In this document: piece by piece, positions 6,567-12,758 of the stretch
How the letters are laid out: each line of letters opens with the position of its first letter
Position numbering within the stretch: position 1 is the first letter of the stretch
Source: an uncultured Collinsella sp.
Lineage (GTDB): Bacteria > Actinomycetota > Coriobacteriia > Coriobacteriales > Coriobacteriaceae
DNA: 28,033 nt
Assembly (NCBI GenBank): GCA_902492545.1
Contig: CABULX010000010.1
Location: 1 to 28,033, forward strand
Direction: 5' to 3'
Translations under genes and position numbers: made by a program
The notes under the pieces: model-generated
What the model was told of the DNA's origin: nothing
What the model saw: the letters and a program-made list of their open reading frames with translations, nothing else
The model's database searches: none

Positions 6567-6741
6567 GGATTCGAACCTCGGTCGAGGCGCAAGCGTAAAG
6601 CGGACGCGGAGCGTCCGTAGCGAGCGGGCGAGCACACCGGCAGGCGGGCGAAGCCGGCGCGGATCCGCGCAGCGGATGCGCGGAATCCTATACGCCGCAC
6701 CAATCGAATTTGAAGCCTCCGGCAACGGGGGCTTTTCTTTT
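6567..6741 (+). repeat. tRNA-linked repeat unit behind tRNA-Arg copy 1
   Basis: The unit opens with GGATTCGAACCT (6567-6578), the exact reverse complement of 6487-6498 in the tRNA-Arg T-loop. The core carries hairpin CGGACGC/GCGTCCG (around loop GGA), a CACCGGC...GCCGGCG hairpin and ATCCGC/GCGGAT (loop GCA). It ends with a direct 20-nt copy of the tRNA-Arg 3' end from GAATCC to CCA (6683-6702; period 190) and a second terminator (6714-6741). The first hairpin differs in sequence from that in the tRNA-Leu unit but keeps full pairing. Confidence 0.88.
6714..6741 (+). terminator. Duplicated terminator in the first tRNA-Arg repeat unit
   Basis: The stem AGCCTCC (6714-6720) / GGGGGCT (6727-6733), loop GGCAAC and T-rich tail match the terminator at 6524-6551. 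Confidence 0.8.
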
Positions 6742-6756
6742 ATGGCAACACCGCAT

Positions 6757-6788
6757 GGATTCGAACCTCGGTCGAGGCACGAACGGTT
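6757..6788 (+). repeat. Truncated left end of a further tRNA-linked unit
   Basis: GGATTCGAACCT (6757-6768) and the following CGGTCGAGGC match the left end of the unit at 6567. The similarity stops around 6788, before the first hairpin, and is replaced by AT-rich sequence leading into the promoter of tRNA-Arg copy 2. Confidence 0.75.
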
Positions 6789-6824
6789 TAATCACTACTT
6801 CGTAAAATTTTTTCAAATTGTCGC

Positions 6825-6853
6825 TTGACCCATCGGGGGCTCGCGTGCATAAT
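6825..6853 (+). promoter_or_regulatory. Promoter of tRNA-Arg copy 2
   Basis: TTGACC (6825-6830), a 17-base spacer and CATAAT (6848-6853). The boxes and spacing are the same as for copy 3, and the tRNA begins 12 bases after the -10. Confidence 0.8.
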
Positions 6854-6865
6854 AATCCGTGCGTT

Positions 6866-6942
6866 GCGGCGTTACCTCAGCTGGATAGAGGGTCTGACTA
6901 CGAATCAGAACGTCATAGGTTCGAATCCTATACGCCGCACCA
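6866..6942 (+). tRNA. tRNA-Arg (anticodon ACG), copy 2
   Basis: A 77-nt gene identical to copies 1 and 3, with encoded CCA and anticodon ACG. It has its own promoter and terminator. Unlike the other two copies, no tRNA-linked repeat follows it. Confidence 0.97.
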
Positions 6943-6953
6943 ATTGATTTTGA

Positions 6954-6979
6954 AGCTCCCGGCAACGGGAGCTTTTCTT
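6954..6979 (+). terminator. Terminator of tRNA-Arg copy 2
   Basis: A perfect 7-bp stem AGCTCCC (6954-6960) / GGGAGCT (6967-6973) with loop GGCAAC is followed by TTTTCTT. Confidence 0.85.
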
Positions 6980-7058
6980 ATATCGCGATGCGTCGAGGAT
7001 CGCATCAAGTGGCCTAAATGAGAAAAAATCAAATTCAATAACTTTTTTTGAAAAACGC

Positions 7059-7087
7059 TTGACCTTTATTCAGTGCATGTGCATAAT
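7059..7087 (+). promoter_or_regulatory. Promoter of tRNA-Arg copy 3
   Basis: TTGACC (7059-7064), a 17-base spacer and CATAAT (7082-7087), preceded by an AT-rich stretch that resembles the sequence upstream of copy 2. Confidence 0.8.
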
Positions 7088-7099
7088 AATCAACAAGTC

Positions 7100-7176
7100 G
7101 CGGCGTTACCTCAGCTGGATAGAGGGTCTGACTACGAATCAGAACGTCATAGGTTCGAATCCTATACGCCGCACCA
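7100..7176 (+). tRNA. tRNA-Arg (anticodon ACG), copy 3
   Basis: A third identical 77-nt copy with encoded CCA and anticodon ACG. It starts 234 bases after copy 2 and shares promoter boxes with it, so copies 2 and 3 probably arose by local duplication. It is followed by a terminator and a complete tRNA-linked repeat. Confidence 0.97.
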
Positions 7177-7187
7177 ATTGAGTTTTT

Positions 7188-7215
7188 AGCCTCCGGAAAC
7201 GGGGGCTTTTCCTTT
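7188..7215 (+). terminator. Terminator of tRNA-Arg copy 3
   Basis: AGCCTCC (7188-7194) pairs with GGGGGCT (7201-7207) around loop GGAAAC, followed by a T-rich tail. Confidence 0.85.
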
Positions 7216-7230
7216 ACGGGGGCATTGCGG

Positions 7231-7405
7231 AGATTCGAACCTCGTTCGAGGCGCGAGCGTCAAGAAAACGCGGAGCGTTTTTTGCGAGCGGGCGAGTCCG
7301 CCGGCAGGCGGGCGAAGCCGGTGCGGATCCGCGCAGCGGATGCGCGGAATCCTATACGCCGCACCATTTGAGATTAAAGCTCCCGGCAACGGGGGCTTTT
7401 CTTTT
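7231..7405 (+). repeat. tRNA-linked repeat unit behind tRNA-Arg copy 3
   Basis: The left end AGATTCGAACCT (7231-7242) is the reverse complement of the tRNA-Arg T-loop with one mismatch. The core contains AAAACGC/GCGTTTT (loop GGA), GCCGGC...GCCGGT and ATCCGC/GCGGAT (loop GCA). It closes with the 20-nt tRNA-Arg 3' end (7347-7366, period 190) and a terminator (7378-7405). The core is closest to the tRNA-Leu unit in hairpin 1 and to the other tRNA-Arg unit elsewhere. Confidence 0.88.
7378..7405 (+). terminator. Duplicated terminator in the second tRNA-Arg repeat unit
   Basis: AGCTCCC (7378-7384) / GGGGGCT (7391-7397), with one G-U pair and loop GGCAAC, followed by TTTTCTTTT. Confidence 0.8.
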
Positions 7406-7420
7406 ATGTAAGCACTGCAT

Positions 7421-7461
7421 GGATTCGAACCTCGGTCGAGGCGCGAGCGTGAAGCGGACGA
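7421..7461 (+). repeat. Truncated left end of a further tRNA-linked unit
   Basis: GGATTCGAACCT followed by CGGTCGAGGCGCGAGCG matches the left end of the neighbouring units. The match runs into the ascending arm of hairpin 1 (CGGACG, 7455-7460) and then stops. The following 90 bases up to the next gene hold only a small hairpin GTCGCGA/TCGCGAC (7496-7514). Confidence 0.75.
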
Positions 7462-7551
7462 TTTCCTGTCGACTCGTGTAAGATTCCGAGTAGATGTCGC
7501 GACTTATTCGCGACCACTCCTTCTTCAAGCGACCGATCAGGGTGATACTTC

Positions 7552-9993
7552 GTGGCAGAACGTCCGACATACAAGCTCAGGTTTCTCGATCCCAAGAAGC
7601 GCTTTCCGGCGATGCCCGAGCAGCCTGCGGGGCGCTCATATGGCGTGGTCTGGAAACTCTTTGGCGAGGATCAGCTTGAATCTTGTTATGTCGTCGAATT
7701 CGTTGGCAAAAGTCATGTGTCGCTTTTGGGCTACGTAAGCGTTTCGGGTGAGGTGTACAAGGTGGACCGCCCCGTCAGCGAGGCTCCGCTGCCCAACGAT
7801 CCCGACATGGAACTGGTCCTTGACGAGTCGGATTCCAGTATTGGTGAGATTATGGTAAGGGAAGCCAACGGTGCAATGCGCGCGTGTGCGCAAACTGCCG
7901 GCTCTCCCGAAGGCCCCATGCGCGAGCAGTCCGACTACGAGACATGGAATTCGACCCGCGCCCTTCCTTACGGCGAGTTCATGGCCTCGATGTTCTTGCG
8001 CTACGTGATATTTGCCAACTCCGAAAGCGCTATTGTGAACACGGCGGACGCCGGCGGACTCGACGAGGGTATGCAAAACGTTGTCGACAAGATCAAGCTC
8101 GTAAAGTTGCCCGAGCCGGTCGAGGTGTTTTTGGGCTTTAACACGGCACCGCTCCCCGATGCTATTGAGACGCTGCTCTACCGCGTTGACCATGCCGAGA
8201 ATCCGAGCGGTATCGAGCGCTATGCCGCCGCCCTTATGAGTGAAATTGACTTGCCCCGCCTGCGCACCATCGCTGCCAAGTCCGAGATGAGCTTGGCTCG
8301 CATTGATCGCTCAAAGCTTTTCTATCTCAATTTTGATCGTAGCCTGCTGGACCAGGACGAGATTGACATGCTGCTTGCAATAGAGTGCCGTCTCAACCGT
8401 CTTTCCGGCATCCTTGAGCGCATCGGGGCTGGATTGGCCCCCGCGGCATCCTCGCCGAGTCTTGAGGGCTGTGCACTCTTTGATTCGTGGCATATCGCTA
8501 AGACGACCAACGATGTTCCCCGACTGCTCGATACGGCCTCGAGCGATAACCCGTGGGCAAAGCCGGGAACGGTTTCGTGCCAACCGGGCGGCGAGTGGGA
8601 CGTGCGCACCCGTTTTGCGCGAATCGTTGAGGTGCTCAACGTGGTCACGCGGCTCGACTATACCTATCGAGTAAACGTTGCCGAGGGGATTATGCTCGTT
8701 CGGTTTGGGCAGTCTGTCGTTGATGCCATGCCGCAACGTGAATACGACACTCAGGATGACGCCTGGCGCGAGCTGGACGAGGACACGCGCGCGATCTGGG
8801 CCGCGGAGCACGATGCGCGCGTGGCACTCACGCTTGCGGCAGCGTGTTTTGCCGCGGGCACCTGCATCACGCGCTGCTATGTGCAGATTGCTGCTCCCGA
8901 CAGTGAGCAGGGCGAGCGCGTTGTTGCAACGTATTTCTTTGGGCGTGCGGCCTATCTGGCCGATTGCGTGCCTGTCGCCAAGAATCTTGAGAGCATGGAC
9001 ATGGACGATATGTCGTGCAAGCGTGTACTTGAGGCGTATGAGTCAACCGCTCCGGAGACGATTGAGCCTGCGGAGGTTCATGCTCGTCCGCGTGATGACC
9101 ATCGCACGCTGCCGCCGGCGCTGCGCGATCTGCTGCTTGCCGATACGGCTGACGAGTTGGAGGTCATGGAAGAGGACGACGACCCATACGTGGCCCGTGT
9201 TGTTGAATTGCGCGAGCAGGCAAAAGTCGACCGTACAGGTGCTTTTGAAGGCTTTTCTCGTCTTGTCGAGGAGTTGGAGGCTAAGTGCGCCGTCGCCGAG
9301 CTTTTGGCGACAGGTCCGGTTCAAACGCAGTTTTGCGATAACCAGCTGGTGCGCATGGTGCTACCGGTGTTGGAAGAAGACCGCTCTGTGCGAATCCTTC
9401 GTGCGCCCGATGCGCTGTACTTTGCCCAGCACGAGATCTGCAGCTTTTACGCCGGGCAAGAGGACTTTGAACGAGCGCTGCCCGAGGTGCGCCATCTTTA
9501 CGATCTGGCGCGCTCGTCCATGCAATCGCACTTTGCGCTCATCAACGTGCTTGCGCGTCTGGAGCGCTTTGACGAGATTATCGAGGTGGCGCGCCACGGC
9601 CTACGTATTGCCAGCGATCGTTCTGCAATCGGCTACCTGTTCTATCGCTTGGCGTTTGCCTATTGGAATTGCGATCAGCTCGACCTGGCGCTGGCTTGTT
9701 ACCGTCTGGTGCCGCGCGGCGAGGAGTCGGGCAGTAGCGCGCTGGAAGAAATGCAGGGCCTTATGAACGAGATGGGCGTCAGCGAGCCTCCGACGTTCGA
9801 GGAAGCGGTCGAGACCATCCGCAAGGCTGGACTCGAGCTGCCGCCAGTGTCCGCCGTGACGAATCAGCTGGCAGATGCCGCTGTTCAACTGGTCGACAAC
9901 GGCTTCTTTTTCCTGGCACGCGGTTGCATCTTCCAAATGTGGCGCACCATGGGCAACGACGAGCTCGGCTCCCTCAACCGCTCGCTGGGGTAG
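7552..9993 (+). CDS. Large unknown cytosolic protein with TPR-like C-terminal helices
   Basis: This 813-residue protein has no signal peptide or membrane segment and I do not recognise a named family. Residues about 1-90 look like a beta-rich domain (YKLRFLDPKKRF, VSLLGYVSVSGEVYKV). The middle (about 200-520) is mixed and contains a long helical region and an Ala/Cys-rich segment (ALTLAAACFAAGTC). An acidic linker (VMEEDDDPYV) sits near residues 540-550. Residues about 625-740 form repeated helical pairs typical of tetratricopeptide repeats (FYAGQEDFERALPEVRHLY, AYWNCDQLDLALACYRLV), suggesting protein-protein contacts. The GTG at 7552 is the first start in frame, with a weak AGGGTGA upstream. 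It stands alone between tRNA clusters, so context gives no function. Confidence 0.85.
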   Translation: MAERPTYKLRFLDPKKRFPAMPEQPAGRSYGVVWKLFGEDQLESCYVVEFVGKSHVSLLGYVSVSGEVYKVDRPVSEAPLPNDPDMELVLDESDSSIGEIMVREANGAMRACAQTAGSPEGPMREQSDYETWNSTRALPYGEFMASMFLRYVIFANSESAIVNTADAGGLDEGMQNVVDKIKLVKLPEPVEVFLGFNTAPLPDAIETLLYRVDHAENPSGIERYAAALMSEIDLPRLRTIAAKSEMSLARIDRSKLFYLNFDRSLLDQDEIDMLLAIECRLNRLSGILERIGAGLAPAASSPSLEGCALFDSWHIAKTTNDVPRLLDTASSDNPWAKPGTVSCQPGGEWDVRTRFARIVEVLNVVTRLDYTYRVNVAEGIMLVRFGQSVVDAMPQREYDTQDDAWRELDEDTRAIWAAEHDARVALTLAAACFAAGTCITRCYVQIAAPDSEQGERVVATYFFGRAAYLADCVPVAKNLESMDMDDMSCKRVLEAYESTAPETIEPAEVHARPRDDHRTLPPALRDLLLADTADELEVMEEDDDPYVARVVELREQAKVDRTGAFEGFSRLVEELEAKCAVAELLATGPVQTQFCDNQLVRMVLPVLEEDRSVRILRAPDALYFAQHEICSFYAGQEDFERALPEVRHLYDLARSSMQSHFALINVLARLERFDEIIEVARHGLRIASDRSAIGYLFYRLAFAYWNCDQLDLALACYRLVPRGEESGSSALEEMQGLMNEMGVSEPPTFEEAVETIRKAGLELPPVSAVTNQLADAAVQLVDNGFFFLARGCIFQMWRTMGNDELGSLNRSLG

Positions 9994-10016
9994 GTGAAGC
10001 TTCCAAGGAGGAAAGG

Positions 10017-10031
10017 ATGCTAGGCAATTAG
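10017..10031 (+). other. Four-codon mini-ORF with a strong Shine-Dalgarno
   Basis: AAGGAGGAAAGG stands just before ATG CTA GGC AAT TAG (10017-10031), encoding Met-Leu-Gly-Asn. The ribosome site is better than that of most real genes here, yet the frame is tiny. It may be a remnant of a deleted gene. The Shine-Dalgarno can also pair with TTTCCTCT downstream (about 10035-10042). Confidence 0.3.
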
Positions 10032-10042
10032 AAAATTTCCTC

Positions 10043-10071
10043 TTGCCCATCCTTGGCTGTTTGGTTACTAT
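10043..10071 (+). promoter_or_regulatory. Promoter of tRNA-Ser
   Basis: TTGCCC (10043-10048), a 17-base spacer and TACTAT (10066-10071). The mature tRNA begins 14 bases later. Confidence 0.65.
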
Positions 10072-10085
10072 AGAACGGCTGTTAC

Positions 10086-10176
10086 GGAGAGCTGACCGAG
10101 AGGCCGAAGGTGCTCGCCTGCTAAGCGAGTATGCCCCAAAAGGGCATCTGGGGTTCGAATCCCCAGCTCTCCGCCA
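10086..10176 (+). tRNA. tRNA-Ser (anticodon GCT)
   Basis: A 91-nt class II tRNA with encoded CCA. The acceptor GGAGAGC pairs with GCTCTCC and the discriminator is G, as usual for Ser. The anticodon stem CTCGC/GCGAG holds loop CTGCTAA, giving anticodon GCT, which reads AGC and AGU. The long variable arm (ATGCCCC-AAAA-GGGCAT) and the T-arm TGGGG-TTCGAAT-CCCCA are clear. Confidence 0.97.
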
Positions 10177-10192
10177 GTTTAACTTTAAAGAA

Positions 10193-10216
10193 GGGTCCCA
10201 TCGAGGGCCCTTTTTT
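10193..10216 (+). terminator. Terminator of tRNA-Ser
   Basis: GGGTCC (10193-10198) pairs with GGGCCC (10205-10210), including a G-U pair, and six T residues follow. Confidence 0.85.
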
Positions 10217-10232
10217 ATTATCGAGAAAGGAC

Positions 10233-10406
10233 GCTGGGGATTCGAACCCGAGAGGGCACGGGCGTTAAGCAAACGCGAAAGCGTTTGTAGCCCGTGGGCG
10301 AAAAGCCGCCAGGCTTTGAAGCCGGAGGGCATGCGTAGCATGCCCGGACATCCCCAGCTCTCCGCCAGTATGACTTGAAAGAAGGGTCCCATTTGGGGCC
10401 TTTTTT
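10233..10406 (+). repeat. tRNA-linked repeat unit behind tRNA-Ser
   Basis: The left end GCTGGGGATTCGAACCC (10233-10249) is an exact 17-nt reverse complement of the tRNA-Ser T-arm. The core keeps the architecture of the Leu and Arg units with different sequence. CACGGGC/GCCCGTG encloses CAAACGC-GAAA-GCGTTTG, then AAAGCC-GCCA-GGCTTT, then GGGCATGC-GTA-GCATGCCC. It ends with a direct copy of the tRNA-Ser 3' end from ATCCCC to CCA (10350-10367, period 191) and a second terminator (10385-10406). Confidence 0.85.
10385..10406 (+). terminator. Terminator in the tRNA-Ser repeat unit
   Basis: GGTCCC (10385-10390) pairs with GGGGCC (10395-10400), with a G-U pair, followed by six T residues. Confidence 0.75.
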
Positions 10407-10420
10407 AGTTGAACCACGTT

Positions 10421-10436
10421 AGCTGGGGATTCGAAC
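10421..10436 (+). repeat. Truncated left end of a further tRNA-linked unit (Ser type)
   Basis: AGCTGGGGATTCGAAC is the reverse complement of the tRNA-Ser T-arm and 3' side, as at the start of the unit at 10233. It breaks off directly before the terminator of the convergent carboxypeptidase gene. Confidence 0.7.
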
Positions 10437-10442
10437 TCTCAA

Positions 10443-10474
10443 AAAATGAGGCGCCCCGTTGGACGTCTCATTTT
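10443..10474 (-). terminator. Terminator of the D,D-carboxypeptidase gene
   Basis: Read on the minus strand, AAAATGAGACG pairs with CGCCTCATTTT and is followed by further T residues (complement of the A run at 10441-10446). It begins 25 bases after the stop codon. Confidence 0.75.
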
Positions 10475-10498
10475 GTTCGATGTGATAACGCTTTGGCC

Positions 10499-11839
10499 CT
10501 ACACCTCAGGAGCCTTGGCGACGGTCTCGCTCTCTGCCGCAAGTGGGCGGTTGTCGATGCGGCGGCCCAAGCGATCGAGCTTCACGAGCAGCCATTCAAT
10601 GGGATTCGGCCCCGAGCCTTCCTCGTCGGCAACCAAATCCACGACGGCAATCTTGGTGCCATCCTGCTTGAGTGTAACGCTGCCTACCTTGTCGCCCACA
10701 TGCACCGTGCCCGAAAGATCGTCGTAGCTAACCTTTTCGGTCACCTCGCCGGCAAGAGAAAACACGGTCGCTTGCGCCGTGGGATCGGCGAGCGTGGCGT
10801 CGATTGTCTTATCCGTCCAGTCGGTTTGACTAATGCGCGCCATAAGCGGGTTGCCGTTGGCGGTCTTTTCTTGCGTGTTGGCGATTGCGACCGTCACCTT
10901 GTGGTCGTAGTACCAGTTGGCAAGGGTGGCGGTATCGGTAAAGCGCTGATCGGTGGTGGTGGAGTTCAAAATAACGGTGTAGATCTCGTCGCCGTCGCGG
11001 TTGTAGGCGCTCGTAAAGCAATAGCCCGCGTCGTCGGTGGTGCCGGTCTTGCCGCCGGTGTTGCCATCTTGGCCCAGCAAATAGTTATGCGTGTCCATGG
11101 AATGCGAATGGTCGGTGCCGTCGGCGCCCGTGACTTCGATCCAGGAATCCTCGCTCGCTACGACCTCGCGGATCGTGTCGTTTTTCATGGCCTCCTGCAT
11201 CATCAGCGCTACGTCGTGTGCGGTTGAGTGCATATTGCCAGCCCACTCATCAAAGTCCAGACCATGCGGGTTTTCAAAAAGCGTACCGGTGCAGCCGAGC
11301 TTCTTAGCGCGCTCGTTCATGGCCTTCACAAATGTGGCCTCGGCGTCTTTGGTCTTAGGGTCGATTTTCTTGCCCACATATTCGGCGAGCACGATGGCGG
11401 CGTCGTTGCCCGAGGGAATCATCAGGCCGCGCAGTGCCTGCTCCACGGTAAGCTCGTCGCCTTCGAGCAAGCCGGCGGTCGAATTACCCACAGTGGCTGC
11501 GGCGTTGCTCACCGTGACCTTCTCGTCCATCTTGCAATTCTCGACGGTTAGGATTGCGGTCATGACCTTGGTGATCGAGGCAATCTTGACCTGCTCATCG
11601 GCGCCGCGCCCATAGTAGACGGTGCCGTCTTTGTCCATGACGAGGGCATTGGTCGCATCGATATCGGGCAGGTTTTCGGCCGTGATGCCGCGCGCATCGG
11701 CGGTTTTGCCGCAAACATTGTCGGTCGTGAGCACTTGGGCGCCGGCGACGGTGGGCGCGCCAGCGGCAAGGGCGATAGCGCAGACAAAGCCGGCGGCAAG
11801 CTGGGCTGAGCGCTTTGCAAAAGAGGTGAGGGACTTCAC
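10499..11839 (-). CDS. Serine-type D-alanyl-D-alanine carboxypeptidase (S11, PBP5/DacF-like)
   Basis: This secreted or membrane-associated penicillin-binding enzyme removes the terminal D-alanine from peptidoglycan stem peptides. All three active-site motifs are present: SITK (Ser88, Lys91), SGND, and KTG in GGKTGTTDDAGYC. The catalytic domain is followed by a beta-rich C-terminal domain (TEKVSYDDLSGTVHVGDK). The N-terminus has a basic stretch, a hydrophobic core (LAAGFVCAIALAAGAP) and a likely cleavage after VAGA. The GTG at 11839 is preferred because it starts this signal peptide; longer in-frame starts (ATG at 11908 or 11950) would pass through a possible -10 box TATACT. The gene is divergent from a VanRS-like regulator pair. 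It is not the metallo-type VanY or VanX. The start is uncertain. Confidence 0.9.
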   Translation of the reverse strand: MKSLTSFAKRSAQLAAGFVCAIALAAGAPTVAGAQVLTTDNVCGKTADARGITAENLPDIDATNALVMDKDGTVYYGRGADEQVKIASITKVMTAILTVENCKMDEKVTVSNAAATVGNSTAGLLEGDELTVEQALRGLMIPSGNDAAIVLAEYVGKKIDPKTKDAEATFVKAMNERAKKLGCTGTLFENPHGLDFDEWAGNMHSTAHDVALMMQEAMKNDTIREVVASEDSWIEVTGADGTDHSHSMDTHNYLLGQDGNTGGKTGTTDDAGYCFTSAYNRDGDEIYTVILNSTTTDQRFTDTATLANWYYDHKVTVAIANTQEKTANGNPLMARISQTDWTDKTIDATLADPTAQATVFSLAGEVTEKVSYDDLSGTVHVGDKVGSVTLKQDGTKIAVVDLVADEEGSGPNPIEWLLVKLDRLGRRIDNRPLAAESETVAKAPEV

Positions 11840-12036
11840 AGATTTCGCTTTCGACGGGATGGTCTCTTCTGAAACTAGAGTATATCGTTTGCCGGCGTCG
11901 GCGATCATCGCGTGCGCGCTTGGCCCACATCCGCACCCGAACGGGCACAAGGGTGCTTAAGGCCGACTTAATCACCCACGCTTGTTGTGTGTGGCGTGCG
12001 TCGCCTCAGGCATAATGGAGCGCGAGAGGAGCACGC

Positions 12037-12732
12037 ATGAACGAGCGCATTTTGGTAGTTGATGACGAGAAGGCCATCGCCGACTTGGTTGGCATCTACC
12101 TTACAAAAGAGGGCTTTGATGTCCAGATTGCCTATAGCGGGGCCGATGCTGCCAAGGCGATTTTGGAGCAGGAGTTCGATCTGGCGCTGCTTGATGTCAT
12201 GCTGCCCGATATCGATGGGTTTGAGCTGCTGCGTACGATCCGTTCCAGCCATACCTATCCCGTGATCATGCTGACGGCGCGCGATGCCCAGCAAGACAAG
12301 ATCGGGGGCCTTTCGCTTGGCGCGGACGATTACGTGGTTAAGCCGTTCCGTCCGCTGGAGCTCATCGCGCGCGTGCACGCTCAGCTTCGCCGCTACACCA
12401 GCTACGGTAGCCGTGCACAGGCGGCCGAGTCGCCGACCATTCAGCTCGACGGCTTGGAGATCAACCGCGATGCTCGTTCCGTGACAGTGGACGGTTCACC
12501 GGTTCGCCTCACGCCCACCGAGTATTCAATCTTGCTGTATCTGGTCGAGCATCGCGGCAGCGTGGTGGCCGTGGAGGACCTGTTCCGCGCGGTGTGGAAC
12601 GAGGACTTTATGCCCGGCTCCAACAATACGGTGATGGTGCATATTCGCCACTTGCGCGAAAAGATCGGCGACGACGCACAAAAGCCACGCTTTATCAAAA
12701 ACGTCTGGGGCGTCGGCTACATCATCGAATAA
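12037..12732 (+). CDS. OmpR/PhoB-type response regulator, VanR-like
   Basis: This 231-residue DNA-binding regulator has a receiver domain at residues 1-120 with the acidic pair DDE (9-11), phosphoacceptor Asp53 in LLDVMLP, the Thr of LTAR and Lys in VVKPF. A winged-helix DNA-binding domain (about 135-231) follows, containing LTPTEYSILLYLVEHRG and HIRHLREKIGDD and ending in VWGVGYIIE. The start has AGAGGAG 5 bases upstream. It is followed after 26 bases by the histidine kinase gene and is divergent from the D,D-carboxypeptidase gene, so regulation of that wall enzyme is a reasonable guess. The overall form resembles VanR, but no resistance genes are nearby. Confidence 0.93.
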   Translation: MNERILVVDDEKAIADLVGIYLTKEGFDVQIAYSGADAAKAILEQEFDLALLDVMLPDIDGFELLRTIRSSHTYPVIMLTARDAQQDKIGGLSLGADDYVVKPFRPLELIARVHAQLRRYTSYGSRAQAAESPTIQLDGLEINRDARSVTVDGSPVRLTPTEYSILLYLVEHRGSVVAVEDLFRAVWNEDFMPGSNNTVMVHIRHLREKIGDDAQKPRFIKNVWGVGYIIE

Positions 12733-12758
12733 CGCTTTTCGCTTGTGAGGATCTTGAT

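Noticed and set aside
6401..7389. Minus-strand small proteins across the tRNA-Arg genes and repeats (RIRTYDVLIRSQTLYPAE-type sequences), and the similar frame at 1516-1749
   Set aside because: These are translations of the antisense of tRNA and tRNA-linked repeats, a known source of false hypothetical proteins.
6436..7461. CRISPR array
   Set aside because: The repeats are tRNA genes and their linked units with differing lengths and no short regular spacers, and no cas genes are present.
10499..11839. Vancomycin-resistance VanY or VanX
   Set aside because: The enzyme has SxxK, SxN and KTG motifs of serine penicillin-binding proteins rather than the zinc ligands of VanX/VanY, and no vanHA-type ligase or dehydrogenase is nearby.
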